NCBI GenBank assembly: GCA_023954815.1
Contig: JAGSHB010000029.1
Coordinates: 1-43,115 of the forward strand
Source: Myxococcales bacterium
GTDB taxonomy: Bacteria; Myxococcota_A; UBA9042
Direction: 5' to 3'
DNA length: 43,115 bases
How positions within the stretch are numbered: position 1 is the stretch's first letter; each line of letters opens with the position of its first letter. Made by a program: the position numbers and the translations under genes. Below the pieces are notes generated by a model. It saw only the letters and a list, made by a program, of their open reading frames with translations, made no database searches and was not told the DNA's origin. Of this stretch, positions 25,377-34,173 are shown one piece after another.

Positions 25377-26011
25377 GCCCGCACCTCCACGCCGAACGCG
25401 CTCATGAGCCCCGCGAGTTGACCCGCAGACAGCGTGGGTGGCGCTGGCGGACCCCAAGCCATGCAGCCCTTGTTCCAGTCCCAGCCGTTGGCGTCACAGC
25501 AGTGCTTGTAGGTCGCCCAGTCGCCCTTGGAGTCGCAGACGAGGTCAGGCTTCGGCCGGGTGCGATTGGCGTCGTCCCCCAGGCCAGCATCTGCCTGAAC
25601 GCCCGCGTCCGAGCTCGGCGTCCCTGCGTCCAGGGAGCCGGTGTCCGCAACCTGGCTATCCGTCTTGGTCCCACCGCCATCACCTGCCCCGGCGTCGCCG
25701 GTTTGGGCCAGGGCGTCACCGAGATGTGGACTGCGGGGCGCAGTGTCGGCTTGCGCAAAACCAGCATCGGCCCCCGAAAGATCAGCCCCTTTGTCCGGAT
25801 AGCGCGGCTGCGCGCGGCCGCCACCGTCGAGTGCGCCGCCGCCGTCATGGCTGACGTCCGCAAAGACGGTCCCGGCTACGGGCATGTCCGCCGAACCGCA
25901 TCCAGCGCCCAGGGCCGCGCCGACTGCGACGGCTGTCGCTGCACGTAGGGAACGCCGTCGAATCTCGCGTCGCTGCAATCGTTTGGGGGTGTGAATCAGT
26001 ACGTCTCGCAT
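25373..26011 (-). CDS. Low-complexity lipoprotein with Cys-rich C-terminus
   Basis: A 212-residue protein. An Arg-rich start and hydrophobic stretch end in a lipobox (LGAGC). An Asp/Ala/Gly-rich linker with repeated 'DAG' units spans about 45-155; these are common in myxobacterial surface lipoproteins. The C-terminal module (about 158-212) has CDSKGDWATYKHCCDANGWDW and GCMAWGPPAPP, with four Cys that could form disulfides. AAGGAGG before the ATG at 26011 sets the start. It is coupled to the ferritin-like gene and divergent from the LysR regulator. Confidence 0.78.
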   Translation of the reverse strand: MRDVLIHTPKRLQRREIRRRSLRAATAVAVGAALGAGCGSADMPVAGTVFADVSHDGGGALDGGGRAQPRYPDKGADLSGADAGFAQADTAPRSPHLGDALAQTGDAGAGDGGGTKTDSQVADTGSLDAGTPSSDAGVQADAGLGDDANRTRPKPDLVCDSKGDWATYKHCCDANGWDWNKGCMAWGPPAPPTLSAGQLAGLMSAFGVEVRA

Positions 26012-26136
26012 GGTGCCTCCTTGACCTGATTGGCCCTGCCAGCCAACCGCCATTGCACTGTGCGAAAACCCCGCTATCTTGTGAATCAGCATGATCAGTA
26101 TGGGTGTGTTCGGAATAACAATACAATGGTGGGGCC

Positions 26137-27018
26137 ATGGACTTGGACAATCTTCGTTGCTTCGCTGCGGGCGCTCGGCACCTGTCGTTTCGCCGTGCTG
26201 CGCGGCAGGTTCACCTGTCTCCTGCGGCCTACAGTGATCGCATCTCTAGGCTGGAGGCGGCCCTAGGCACGCGTCTGTTTGAGCGAACGACCCGCCACGT
26301 CGCCCTGACCCCTGCCGGAGAACGCCTGCTCCCTGCCGCCCAGCGCATCCTGGCCAACGTCGATGACCTGCCAGCCCTGGTGAAGGATGATGGCCTGCCG
26401 CCGCCCGTGACCCTGACGCTGGGCACCCGTCACGAGCTGGGGCTCAGTTGGCTGCTGCCGTCCATCGAGGCGATCGCGGCGCCCCATCGCACCGTGCATC
26501 TGCGTTTTTCAGACAGCCACGCCCTGCTCGAGGCCTTGAAAGCCGGCACCCTCGACGCGGTCTTGACCAGTTTTCGACTGACCGCGCCTGGCCTGGCCTA
26601 CGCAACCTTATTCGAGGAGCAGTACGTCTTCGTGGGCCAACCCGCGCTCCTCGCTGCCCAGCCGCTTGCCGGCCCCAGTAACAGCACCGCACACACCCTC
26701 CTCGATGCCCACGGTGATCTGCCGCTGTTTCGCTACTTCCTCGACGCCTGTCAGGGACCGCAAGCGTGGTCCTTCGGTCATACGCGGTGGGTCGGGACCA
26801 TCGCCGCGATTCGTCAGCTGGTTGTGGCGGGCAAGGGGGTCGCTGTCCTGCCGCGTTACTACGCCCAGCCCGACATCGATGCCGGCCATTTGCAGGTGAT
26901 CATGCCAGACACGGAGCCGGTCATCGACTGGTTCAGGTTGGTCTGGCGGCGCGACAGTGGCCGGGCGCCGGCGCTCGTGGAGTTGGCCAATGAGCTGCGC
27001 GTATTTCCGTTGGCTTAG
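26137..27018 (+). CDS. LysR-family transcriptional regulator
   Basis: A 293-residue LTTR. The winged helix-turn-helix lies in residues 1-62 (LSFRRAARQVHLSPAAYSDRISRLEAALGTRLFER), and the effector-binding periplasmic-binding-protein-like domain runs from about 88. It is divergent from the lipoprotein/ferritin-like pair with 125 bp between starts, the usual geometry for an LTTR and its target. It therefore probably controls that pair, though this is inference. The effector cannot be told from sequence. Confidence 0.92.
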   Translation: MDLDNLRCFAAGARHLSFRRAARQVHLSPAAYSDRISRLEAALGTRLFERTTRHVALTPAGERLLPAAQRILANVDDLPALVKDDGLPPPVTLTLGTRHELGLSWLLPSIEAIAAPHRTVHLRFSDSHALLEALKAGTLDAVLTSFRLTAPGLAYATLFEEQYVFVGQPALLAAQPLAGPSNSTAHTLLDAHGDLPLFRYFLDACQGPQAWSFGHTRWVGTIAAIRQLVVAGKGVAVLPRYYAQPDIDAGHLQVIMPDTEPVIDWFRLVWRRDSGRAPALVELANELRVFPLA

Positions 27019-27132
27019 TCGCAGTCGCGCGTCACGGGTTCGACCGGCTTCACTCACCGGTGATATCACAGGCAATCGCCAGTCAAAATCACGCTAAAAC
27101 CCTGAAAAGTAAGACAAATAGTCCGGGTTTCG

Positions 27133-28239
27133 CTACAGAATTGCAGATCCACGGCGCTCATAGCCCAGATGGCCATGCACGTTCAGATCGACCTCGGATG
27201 CCGGCAGGCCAGCGATGCGCGTGGTCACCTCGGCGAGCAAGCCAGTCACCGTCGCTTGGCGCAGCGCGTGGCGCAGCTGCAGTTCGGGTGACACAGCCCT
27301 GGCGGTGTACGTCAGCCATTCCTTTAGCTTGCCAATGACGAGGCGCTCGGCGGGGTAGACGGCGAGGTAGTGTTCGGCCACGTCGTGGAGCAGGGCGACC
27401 AGATCGTCCCCTGCCGGCTCGCGCGGCGTTTTGCCCGCCGCTAGGTCGGCGATTTGCTCGAATATCCAGGGATTTCTGAGCGACGGTCGGCCGAGCATCA
27501 CCGCGTCACAGCCGGTCTCTTTACGCATGCGAAAAGCGTCGGCGGCGTACCAGACGTCGCCGTTGCCAACCACGGGGATGTCGAGCTCGTCTTTTAAAGC
27601 ACGGATGATCCGCCAGTCGGCCACGTTTTGATAGAAGTCAGCGCTCCGCCGGGGATGTACCGTGATGAAGTCGACGCCTGCATTTTGCAGCACCCGCCCG
27701 ACGGCGAGGAAGTGATCAGCGCGCTCGATACCCGCTCTAATTTTTGCGCTCAGCACCCCAGGCACGGCCGCTCGCATGGCGCTCAGGACTCGCTCAAGCA
27801 GGCCCAAATCACCGAGCATGGCTGCACCGACCCCCTTCTTGACAACCCTCGGCGAGGGGCACCCCAGGTTGATGTCGACCACATCCGCGCCGAGATTGGC
27901 CATGAGTCCGGCTGCGTCAGCCATATGCTGCACGCTGTTGCCCATGACCTGCACGCTGAGCGGCATCCCCGGCTGTTTGACCACCTCGCGGGCCAGGGCT
28001 CTGGGGTTGATGCGCTGGTCGGTGATCCGCACAAATTCCGTACACAGCATGCCGATGCCCCCGCGCTCCGCCATGAGCTTGCGGAAGGTGGGGTGGCTGA
28101 CGCCTTCCATCGGCGCGAGCAGGGTCGGATGGGCCCACGGGAAGGGGTGGGTGTGCCAGCCGCTGGTGTCGATCGGCCCAGAGCGCGGCTGAGCATGATC
28201 GGCCGATAGCGGCGTGGGCTGGTGGAGGGGGTGGTTCAT
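27133..28239 (-). CDS. tRNA-dihydrouridine synthase, DusC-like
   Basis: A 368-residue flavoenzyme reducing uridine to dihydrouridine in tRNA. The FMN-barrel start is LLAPMEGVSHPTFRKL (40-55), the catalytic Cys is C127 in DINLGCPSPRVV, and FITVHPR and GNGDVWYAADAF are phosphate-binding strands. LLAPMEG, CTEFVRITDQR and IGKLKEWLTY resemble DusC more than DusA or DusB, but subtype assignment by eye is only moderate. An N-terminal extension of about 35 residues is unusual. It is the last gene of the ridA-BNR-dus operon (19 bp from the BNR stop). Confidence 0.92.
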   Translation of the reverse strand: MNHPLHQPTPLSADHAQPRSGPIDTSGWHTHPFPWAHPTLLAPMEGVSHPTFRKLMAERGGIGMLCTEFVRITDQRINPRALAREVVKQPGMPLSVQVMGNSVQHMADAAGLMANLGADVVDINLGCPSPRVVKKGVGAAMLGDLGLLERVLSAMRAAVPGVLSAKIRAGIERADHFLAVGRVLQNAGVDFITVHPRRSADFYQNVADWRIIRALKDELDIPVVGNGDVWYAADAFRMRKETGCDAVMLGRPSLRNPWIFEQIADLAAGKTPREPAGDDLVALLHDVAEHYLAVYPAERLVIGKLKEWLTYTARAVSPELQLRHALRQATVTGLLAEVTTRIAGLPASEVDLNVHGHLGYERRGSAIL

Positions 28240-28258
28240 CGCAAGGTCTTAGGTGATC

Positions 28259-29341
28259 TCAAGGTTGGCTTGGCGCCGTCGTTCGCGCGATTTCGAGGGT
28301 CAGCACATCTCCGGCGAGCACGCCACGAAGGCCCAACCACATGTGTTCCTGCTGCGGGTGGCCATCGGCGAAGTGCCCGATGGCGTATTGCCCACGGAGG
28401 GGTTGTAGCCCCCGAGCGAAGCTGGCGACTTCGGTCCATGAGTGGCCGCCGCGGCCGTGCCACACGTGAACGCGGCTGTCGTGCTCATTGGCGCCGCCTT
28501 CGACGCCGGTAGCGAGCCAGACGTCGCCATCTGGGGCCACGCCGATACCATGGGCCGGCCCTTGCAACCAGCACAATTGTTGCGGCTGCCCACCGCTGCG
28601 CTCGAGGCGTATGATCTGGTTGCGCACGTGGCCAGCGTCCCGACCTGCGTCGGTGCCCCAGACGATGGCATCGGGCAAAAACGCCAAACCCACAGCGCGA
28701 AAGTGTTGCGACCCGCCATGAACGAGCCCCCACGAGGCCCCGGCGTCCGTGCTGCGATAGAGCCCGCACTCCGCGTCGTTGTCGCCGGTACCGAGCCACA
28801 GGTCGCCGGTGAATGGATCACGCTGGATGAAGTGGATATGGCGTATTTTTCCGGGCGAAAAGCGGAAGATCGACTCGAAGTGACGGCCGCCATCATCGCT
28901 GCGCCACAACCGAATCGGCCGCGTTCGCCGGGGGTTTCGGGCGTATTCTGTGAGCCAAACCCGCTCGCCGTGGACCAGTAGCCCCCGCCGTGTCGTGTGG
29001 CTTGCCGCATCGAAGGGCAGCACGCATGACCAGCGTATCGGTTCGCCGGGACTTGTCTGTCCGCGCCAGCAGCCTTTTTGCGTCGCGGCGATGATCGCGT
29101 CATCACCCAGCGCCCGGGCGGTCTGAATTCCGAGTCGAAGCGCCGGTCCCACCCACGGCAGTCGCGCCACGTGGCGGTTCGGCGTCGGCAGCCCGGCGAT
29201 CGGCAGCGCGCCGCCATCGGTCAGCCAGTGGAGTGTGGTCCCACGACTCGCCAACAGACCGCGCGCGGTCACCTCGTGGGGATGAAAGCCGCGGTGAATC
29301 GCCCGCACTTCGAGCCCCGGGCACTGGGCGCCGAGCAACAT
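28259..29341 (-). CDS. BNR/Asp-box beta-propeller protein
   Basis: A 360-residue protein without a signal peptide. Asp boxes SDDGGRHFE and STDAGASWG, with blades such as GDLWLGTGDNDAECGLYRST and GVAPDGDVWLATGV, indicate a sialidase-like or WD-type propeller. No glycosidase active-site set is evident, so a binding role is as likely as a catalytic one. It starts 15 bp after the ridA stop with GGGGGAG before the ATG, and ends 19 bp before dus. Confidence 0.75.
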   Translation of the reverse strand: MLLGAQCPGLEVRAIHRGFHPHEVTARGLLASRGTTLHWLTDGGALPIAGLPTPNRHVARLPWVGPALRLGIQTARALGDDAIIAATQKGCWRGQTSPGEPIRWSCVLPFDAASHTTRRGLLVHGERVWLTEYARNPRRTRPIRLWRSDDGGRHFESIFRFSPGKIRHIHFIQRDPFTGDLWLGTGDNDAECGLYRSTDAGASWGLVHGGSQHFRAVGLAFLPDAIVWGTDAGRDAGHVRNQIIRLERSGGQPQQLCWLQGPAHGIGVAPDGDVWLATGVEGGANEHDSRVHVWHGRGGHSWTEVASFARGLQPLRGQYAIGHFADGHPQQEHMWLGLRGVLAGDVLTLEIARTTAPSQP

Positions 29342-29356
29342 GGCGTCTCCCCCCGA

Positions 29357-29782
29357 TTAGGCCGCAGGGACGATGACGCCGATGCCTTCGATCTCCACCA
29401 GCGCATCCATGGGCAGCCGCCCGACCTCCACCGTCGCTCGCGCGGGATAAGGTTGCTCAAGGTAGCTGGCATAGATCGCGTTGACGGTCGCGAAATCTTC
29501 CAGGTTCTTTAGGAAGATAGTGACCTTGACCAAGCTCTTGAGGTCGCCCCCGGCCGCTTGCAACACCGCCCTGAGGTTGTGCATCACCTGCTTGGTCTGC
29601 TCAGCGACACCACCGCGGATCATTTTGCCCGTCGTTGGCTCGATGCCGATTTGGCCACTGGTGAAGATAAATCGGCCGCCGCTCGCAGTAAAAGCCTGAG
29701 AATACGGGCCAATAGCGCGCGGGGCCGCCTCTGTTGAGATGGCTGTGAACTCGCTGGTGTCGTCTGTGCGCCTCTGGGTCAT
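29357..29782 (-). CDS. ridA: RidA-family enamine/imine deaminase
   Basis: A 141-residue protein of the YjgF/YER057c/UK114 family. Members hydrolyse reactive enamine/imine intermediates released by PLP enzymes. The catalytic Arg is in PARATVEVGRLP (R115), with IGPYSQA (24-30), TSGQIG (41-46) and VKVTIFLKNL (85-94) as family marks. An extra 12-15 N-terminal residues are unusual. GCAGGAG before the ATG at 29782 supports this start. It is first in an operon with the BNR and dus genes and divergent from the DUF4856 lipoprotein. Confidence 0.94.
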   Translation of the reverse strand: MTQRRTDDTSEFTAISTEAAPRAIGPYSQAFTASGGRFIFTSGQIGIEPTTGKMIRGGVAEQTKQVMHNLRAVLQAAGGDLKSLVKVTIFLKNLEDFATVNAIYASYLEQPYPARATVEVGRLPMDALVEIEGIGVIVPAA

Positions 29783-29895
29783 CGCTCGCTCCTGCGTGGG
29801 TAACGCGCAGGATTCCAGCTTGGCAACGACGGCGCAACAGCCTCGCTCTTTCCTGTTTGCCGGAAGAAAATGCGGCGAACACAAGTTTTATTGAT

Positions 29896-29914
29896 ATTGA
29901 ATGTTGATTTCAAT
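29896..29914. promoter_or_regulatory. Fur-like inverted repeat operator candidate
   Basis: ATTGAA (29896-29901) and TTCAAT (29909-29914) form a 6-7-6 inverted repeat in an AT-rich island, overlapping the -35 element of the promoter at 29904-29931. Its 19-bp length and position suit a Fur-type repressor, and it precedes a DUF4856 gene and a FecA-like receptor. The match to the E. coli Fur consensus is only partial. Confidence 0.4.
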
Positions 29915-29931
29915 TGGCGGATGCCTATGCT
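29904..29931 (+). promoter_or_regulatory. Sigma-70-like promoter for the DUF4856 lipoprotein gene
   Basis: The -35 TTGATT (29904-29909) and -10 TATGCT (29926-29931) are 16 bp apart, in an AT-rich patch 38 bp upstream of the ATG. It is one of the few plausible sigma-70 promoters in this GC-rich window. Confidence 0.45.
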
Positions 29932-29968
29932 GCCTCCGCGCCCAAGTCGGCGTCTCAAGGAGACCTCC

Positions 29969-31405
29969 ATGTCACGGACTCAGACCCAGCTCTTGCTATG
30001 GCCCTGCGCTGCGTTGCTTTGCTTCAGCCTCGTTGGCTGCGGCAGCGATGCCGACGAGGACGAGGCAACCAAGGCGCCGCCGGCGACCTACGCCTTCGAT
30101 AGCCGTTTCGGCGATGGCGCCGGGGTGTCCTACAGCGGTCAGACCCATCGGCAGGTCCTGATGGTGGAGCTCGGCACCTGGATCGGCGGGCTGACGGCGG
30201 AGATCGACGGCGGCAAGGCCATGAACAAGGGCGACGTCGAGGCGGGCTGCGATTTTTACTACGCCTACGACGCGGCTGTGGGCGCGGAGGTGGTGCTCGC
30301 GATGACCACGACGCCGGGCGCCAAGCAGACCAAGTTTGGGCAGCTCTCGTCGAAGAACCTCAAGGGCAAGTTCGCGGGCAATGACCCTGTGGGCCAGCAC
30401 AAAGATTGGAAAAAGGACTTGGTTGGCTGGCCGAGTCAGCCGGCAGCGGAAGGGCTCCTGCGCGCTTGGATCACCGAGCTCGATGATGCGGCAGTCCAGC
30501 GCTCGGCAGGCAAGGCGGGTAAGGCGCCGGATGGCTCCGACCTCAAGCACGTCTTTGTCACCGAAAAAGGCCACGACTTGCAGCAGCTGATCACCAAGTT
30601 CTTGGGCGTTGCGGTGTCGTTTAGCCAGGCTGCTGACGACTACATGGACGATAGCGTTGAAGGAAAGGGGTTGCTCGCGGACAACACCAAGCCGGAAGCT
30701 GAAGGCAAGGGCTACACCGCCCTGGAGCATGCTTGGGACGAGGCGTGGGGCTACTTTGGCGCCGCGCGTGACTACGCCGACTACACAGACCACGAAATCG
30801 CGGGCAAGAGCGGTCGCGACGGGTACAAGCACGGCTATCACGACACCGATGGCGACGGAAAAATAGACCTGTTGAGCGAGAAGAACTTCGGGCATTCGGT
30901 CAACGCGGCCAAGCGGGATCGCGGCGCGCCGACAGATTTCACCAAGGCAGCTTTTGACGCCATGGTCGCCGGTCGTCACCTCATCACCACGGCGGGCGGC
31001 GCGCTCTCAGCCGCGCAGTTGACCGAACTGAAAAGCTACCGGGACGCCGCGGTTAAGGCCTGGGAGTCGGCGATCGCCGCCACGGTGGTGCACTACATCA
31101 ACGAGGTGTTGGTCGATGTGCACGCCATGGGCACGAAGGATTACGATTTCTACGACGCGGCCAAGCACTGGAGCGAGCTGAAGGGCTTTGCGCTCGGCTT
31201 TCAGTTCAACCCGCGGTCGCCCCTGTCAGCTATCGATTTTGCCAAGCTGCACAAGCTCATCGGCGCCGCTCCCGTGTTGCCGCCGGCGAACGCGGGCACC
31301 ACGGCGTACGCAAAGAAGCTCGTCGAGGCCCGCGCACTCATCGCAAAGGCGTACGGGTTCGAGACCGAATGGCTCGGTGACGACAAGGGCGCTGGCGGAT
31401 GGTGA
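29969..31405 (+). CDS. DUF4856-family lipoprotein
   Basis: A 478-residue lipoprotein (LVGC, C24). The mature part begins YAFDSRFGDGAGVSYSGQTHRQVLMVEL, the DUF4856 start. It contains LEHAWDEAWGYFGAARDY (252-269) and a Ca-binding-type loop D292-x-D294-x-D296-G-x-x-D300. DUF4856 proteins are mostly known from Bacteroidota, near imelysins and TonB receptors, so a role in iron handling at the cell surface is a reasonable inference. AAGGAG before the ATG at 29969 sets the start. It is followed 88 bp later by the TonB-dependent receptor. The promoter region shows an operator-like repeat. Confidence 0.82.
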   Translation: MSRTQTQLLLWPCAALLCFSLVGCGSDADEDEATKAPPATYAFDSRFGDGAGVSYSGQTHRQVLMVELGTWIGGLTAEIDGGKAMNKGDVEAGCDFYYAYDAAVGAEVVLAMTTTPGAKQTKFGQLSSKNLKGKFAGNDPVGQHKDWKKDLVGWPSQPAAEGLLRAWITELDDAAVQRSAGKAGKAPDGSDLKHVFVTEKGHDLQQLITKFLGVAVSFSQAADDYMDDSVEGKGLLADNTKPEAEGKGYTALEHAWDEAWGYFGAARDYADYTDHEIAGKSGRDGYKHGYHDTDGDGKIDLLSEKNFGHSVNAAKRDRGAPTDFTKAAFDAMVAGRHLITTAGGALSAAQLTELKSYRDAAVKAWESAIAATVVHYINEVLVDVHAMGTKDYDFYDAAKHWSELKGFALGFQFNPRSPLSAIDFAKLHKLIGAAPVLPPANAGTTAYAKKLVEARALIAKAYGFETEWLGDDKGAGGW

Positions 31406-31493
31406 TTCCAACCCTAACTTAGCGTCGGACATGCGGCGTTCTGCGCCCCATGTCTTCGGTACTTTTGGCGCCACGCAAACCTGACGAGATCAT

Positions 31494-33878
31494 ATGAAAC
31501 GCCCAGCAAAGATGTCGCCCACCTTCCCGGCCGTATGGCTCACCGCTGCGTGTGTTCTTTGCACGTCAAGCGCATTGGCGCAGCCAGAAGTGACCGCGCC
31601 TGCCACTGCCACGCGTGCCACCGCCGCGGTGCCGGCGCCTGCAGCGGTGACGCCGACGACCGCACCGCCCGCACCGGCCGCAGCGAATAAGCGTCGCGAA
31701 AAACGCTTCAAGACTCGCCGCAAGACCCGCCGCAAGCGTCGCCGTCGTCGTCGTCATGAGACCGGCGCGGTGCGGGTGTTGGGGCGGCGAGCGAAACGCG
31801 CAAAAGTGCCTGGAAGTGCCCATTTAGTAGGGGAAAAGCAGCTGAGCCGCTACGAGCATGACGATATTCACCGCGACTTGGCTGAGGTGCCAGGTGTCTA
31901 TGTGCGCGAGGAGGACGGCTACGGTTTGCGTCCCAATATCGGCATGCGCGGTGCCGCTGCTGAGCGCAGCGCCAAGGTGACCCTGATGGAGGATGGCGTC
32001 CTCATCGCACCTGGCCCGTACGCTGCCCCGGCTGCCTACTACTTCCCCTTGGTGACCCGCATGACCGGCCTTGAGGTGGTCAAGGGACCTGCTGCGATTC
32101 GCTTCGGCCCGTCGACAGTGGGTGGCGCGCTCAATCTGGTCAGCGCGCCCATTCCCAACAAACGAACGCTGCTGGTCGATTTGGCCGCCGGCAATACGAT
32201 GTACGGCAAGGCCCACTTGGCCTACGGCGACCGCACCAAACACGTCGGCTGGTGGCTGGAGGGCGTCGGCCTGCGCTCAGATGGGTTCAAGGAGCTCGAC
32301 GGCGGTGGACCGACGGGATTTACCAAGTGGGAGGGCGTCGCCAAGTTGAGCCTGAACACCGATGAGACCCGCAAGGTCAGCCACGCCCTGCACCTGCGCT
32401 TTGACGCCTCCAACGAGGAGAGCTCGGAGACCTACACCGGCCTATCCGATGCCGATTTTAAAGCGAACCCGTGGCGCCGCTACCTGGGCACCAAGGACGA
32501 CCTGCTCACTTGGAATCGCCAGAGCGCGCGGGCGCATTATGCGCTGCGTCTGGGCCAAGACACCCGCGTCAACGTCACGGCGTACCGGCATCAATTCGAG
32601 CGAACATGGACGAAACTGGCGCGTTTTGCCGCCGGTAAGGACATCGACGAGGTGCTCCACAAGCCGACCGCGGGTAGCAACGCCGTATTATACGGTGTGC
32701 TGACCGGTGCTGCAGACAGCACGGACGTATCCGAAGGGCTCGTGCTCGGGACCAACGCGCGCACCTACCTATCGCAGGGGGTGCAAGCTGAAGTGGATCA
32801 GAAGCTGACGACGGGGCAGGTGGGCGACAATCCGGTGACCCACGAAATCACGGCGGGGGTGCGCCTGCACTCCGATACTGTCGGCAGGAAGGCCACTGAA
32901 TCTGTGCGTCTCATGACCTCCGGTGAGCTGACAAAGTCGCAGACGCCAGATAAGACCGCACGGGACGCGACGGCTGAAGCCCTGGCGCTTGCCGTGTGGG
33001 CACAAGACACCGTGACCCTCGGTCGCTTGCGGCTGAGCGCTGGCGTTCGCATGGAGCATGTGCGCACGGGCTGGACGGATCATCAAGAGGACGATGCGGA
33101 GTCCAATGGCAGCTTTACAGCCGTGATTCCGGGCTTTGCAGCGCTGTACTCGCCGATGAAAGGGCTCGGGCTGCTCGCTGGCGTACACAAGGGATTTAGC
33201 CCGGTATCGCCAGGACAACCGGAAGGCACAAAGCCGGAGGAGAGCCTGAATTTCGAGGCCGGCGCGCGGTATCACGGCAAGAGAGTGCGCGCCGAGGTCA
33301 TTGGTTTTTTCAACAACTACAGCAATCTGAAAGGCACATGCACGTTCTCGTCGGGTTGTGGCGTGGGCGCCGTGGGCCAAGAGTTCAACGGCGGGCAGGT
33401 GTGGATCTACGGTGCTGAGGCGACCGCGGGTGTGCTGTGGGGCGGTCGCAAGGCCCTCAAGGTGCCGGTCAGCCTGACGTACACGCTGACGCAGAGCGAG
33501 TTCCAGGCGGGCTTTGAGTCCAGCAATCCGCAGTGGGGCAAGGTCAGCGTTGGCGATGCGCTCCCTTACGTACCCGTGCACCAACTCGCGCTCCATACCG
33601 GCGTGCGCGGCAAGCGGTGGGAGTTGGCCCTCAGTGGCCGCTATGCCTCGGCCATGCGGAACACCGCTGGGCAGGGGCCGGAGACGGACGACGATCGGCA
33701 CACCGACGCGACCCTCATCTTCGACGCCGCCGCTCACGTGCGCATCGGTAAGGTTGGCAAGCTCTACCTGACCGCCAAGAACCTCGCCGACAGCGCTCAG
33801 GTCGTGAGCTACCGGCCCTTTGGCGCCCGACCTGGTATGCGGCGGCTCGTGATGGTCGGCTTCAAGAAGCGATTTTAG
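31494..33878 (+). CDS. TonB-dependent receptor, FecA-like
   Basis: A 794-residue outer-membrane receptor. A signal peptide ends near ALA-Q (29-30). The plug (about 100-230) has REEDGYGLRPNIGMRGA, KVTLMEDGVLIAPGPYAAPAAYYFP and GPAAIRFGPSTVGGALNLV, as in Fe(III)-dicitrate receptors. The barrel follows and ends GFKKRF. Residues 31-65 are Ala/Pro/Thr-rich, and 66-88 contain about 18 Lys/Arg/His in 23 positions, which is very unusual before a plug. There is no FecA-type N-terminal signalling domain. Only a weak SD precedes the ATG. It probably imports a ferric chelate and is co-transcribed with the DUF4856 gene. Confidence 0.93.
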   Translation: MKRPAKMSPTFPAVWLTAACVLCTSSALAQPEVTAPATATRATAAVPAPAAVTPTTAPPAPAAANKRREKRFKTRRKTRRKRRRRRRHETGAVRVLGRRAKRAKVPGSAHLVGEKQLSRYEHDDIHRDLAEVPGVYVREEDGYGLRPNIGMRGAAAERSAKVTLMEDGVLIAPGPYAAPAAYYFPLVTRMTGLEVVKGPAAIRFGPSTVGGALNLVSAPIPNKRTLLVDLAAGNTMYGKAHLAYGDRTKHVGWWLEGVGLRSDGFKELDGGGPTGFTKWEGVAKLSLNTDETRKVSHALHLRFDASNEESSETYTGLSDADFKANPWRRYLGTKDDLLTWNRQSARAHYALRLGQDTRVNVTAYRHQFERTWTKLARFAAGKDIDEVLHKPTAGSNAVLYGVLTGAADSTDVSEGLVLGTNARTYLSQGVQAEVDQKLTTGQVGDNPVTHEITAGVRLHSDTVGRKATESVRLMTSGELTKSQTPDKTARDATAEALALAVWAQDTVTLGRLRLSAGVRMEHVRTGWTDHQEDDAESNGSFTAVIPGFAALYSPMKGLGLLAGVHKGFSPVSPGQPEGTKPEESLNFEAGARYHGKRVRAEVIGFFNNYSNLKGTCTFSSGCGVGAVGQEFNGGQVWIYGAEATAGVLWGGRKALKVPVSLTYTLTQSEFQAGFESSNPQWGKVSVGDALPYVPVHQLALHTGVRGKRWELALSGRYASAMRNTAGQGPETDDDRHTDATLIFDAAAHVRIGKVGKLYLTAKNLADSAQVVSYRPFGARPGMRRLVMVGFKKRF

Positions 33879-33940
33879 CGAGTCGACCAACAGTGGTCAT
33901 TGCGCTGCCACATGGGCGAGTGGTGAGGAATTCATCAAAC

Positions 33941-33980
33941 ACCAGTCGTTGTTGTGTATTTATACAACACAACCCTGGTT
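33941..33980. promoter_or_regulatory. Imperfect 40-bp inverted repeat
   Basis: ACCAG ends the left arm and CTGGT the right arm. The arms run inward as GTTGTTGTGTA and TACAACACAAC around a TTTA centre, with a few mismatches. It could be a terminator for the receptor gene or a distal activator site for the sigma-54 promoter about 200 bp downstream. The latter is speculative. Confidence 0.4.
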
Positions 33981-34031
33981 CCGCTGTCATGGCGCAGGTG
34001 CGGTCAGCGGCGTGTCGATGAGCGTAGAGCT

Positions 34032-34050
34032 CGATTTCTCAGGGAAATCG
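34032..34050. promoter_or_regulatory. Palindrome, candidate enhancer-binding-protein site
   Basis: CGATTTC (34032-34038) and GAAATCG (34044-34050) are perfect inverted repeats around TCAGG. The centre lies about 143 bp upstream of the predicted start of the sigma-54 transcript, within the usual distance for a bacterial enhancer-binding protein. Function is inferred from position only. Confidence 0.5.
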
Positions 34051-34157
34051 CGACGCATCGCACACGGACGTTTTCCTACATCATGACAGAGAGTTAGGCT
34101 TGGTGTGGTGCTCAGATGACGGGCCGGCGTCACCTTCGAACCGTCGGAGCGAGCCGC

Positions 34158-34173
34158 TGGCACGACCCTTGCT
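34158..34173 (+). promoter_or_regulatory. Sigma-54 (RpoN) -24/-12 promoter
   Basis: TGGCACGACCCTTGCT fits the TGGCACG-N4-TTGCW consensus at every defined base, with the invariant GG and GC at the right 12-bp distance. Transcription should start near 34184, giving a leader of about 90 nt for the Kazal lipoprotein gene at 34275. Expression then depends on an ATP-driven activator that is not encoded in this window. Confidence 0.85.

Noticed and set aside
27030-27070. Possible tRNA T-arm (GGTTCGA)
   Set aside because: No acceptor stem, anticodon arm or CCA context can be built around it.
32769-33890. 373-codon open frame on the minus strand
   Set aside because: It is antisense to the TonB-receptor barrel, with no supporting features.
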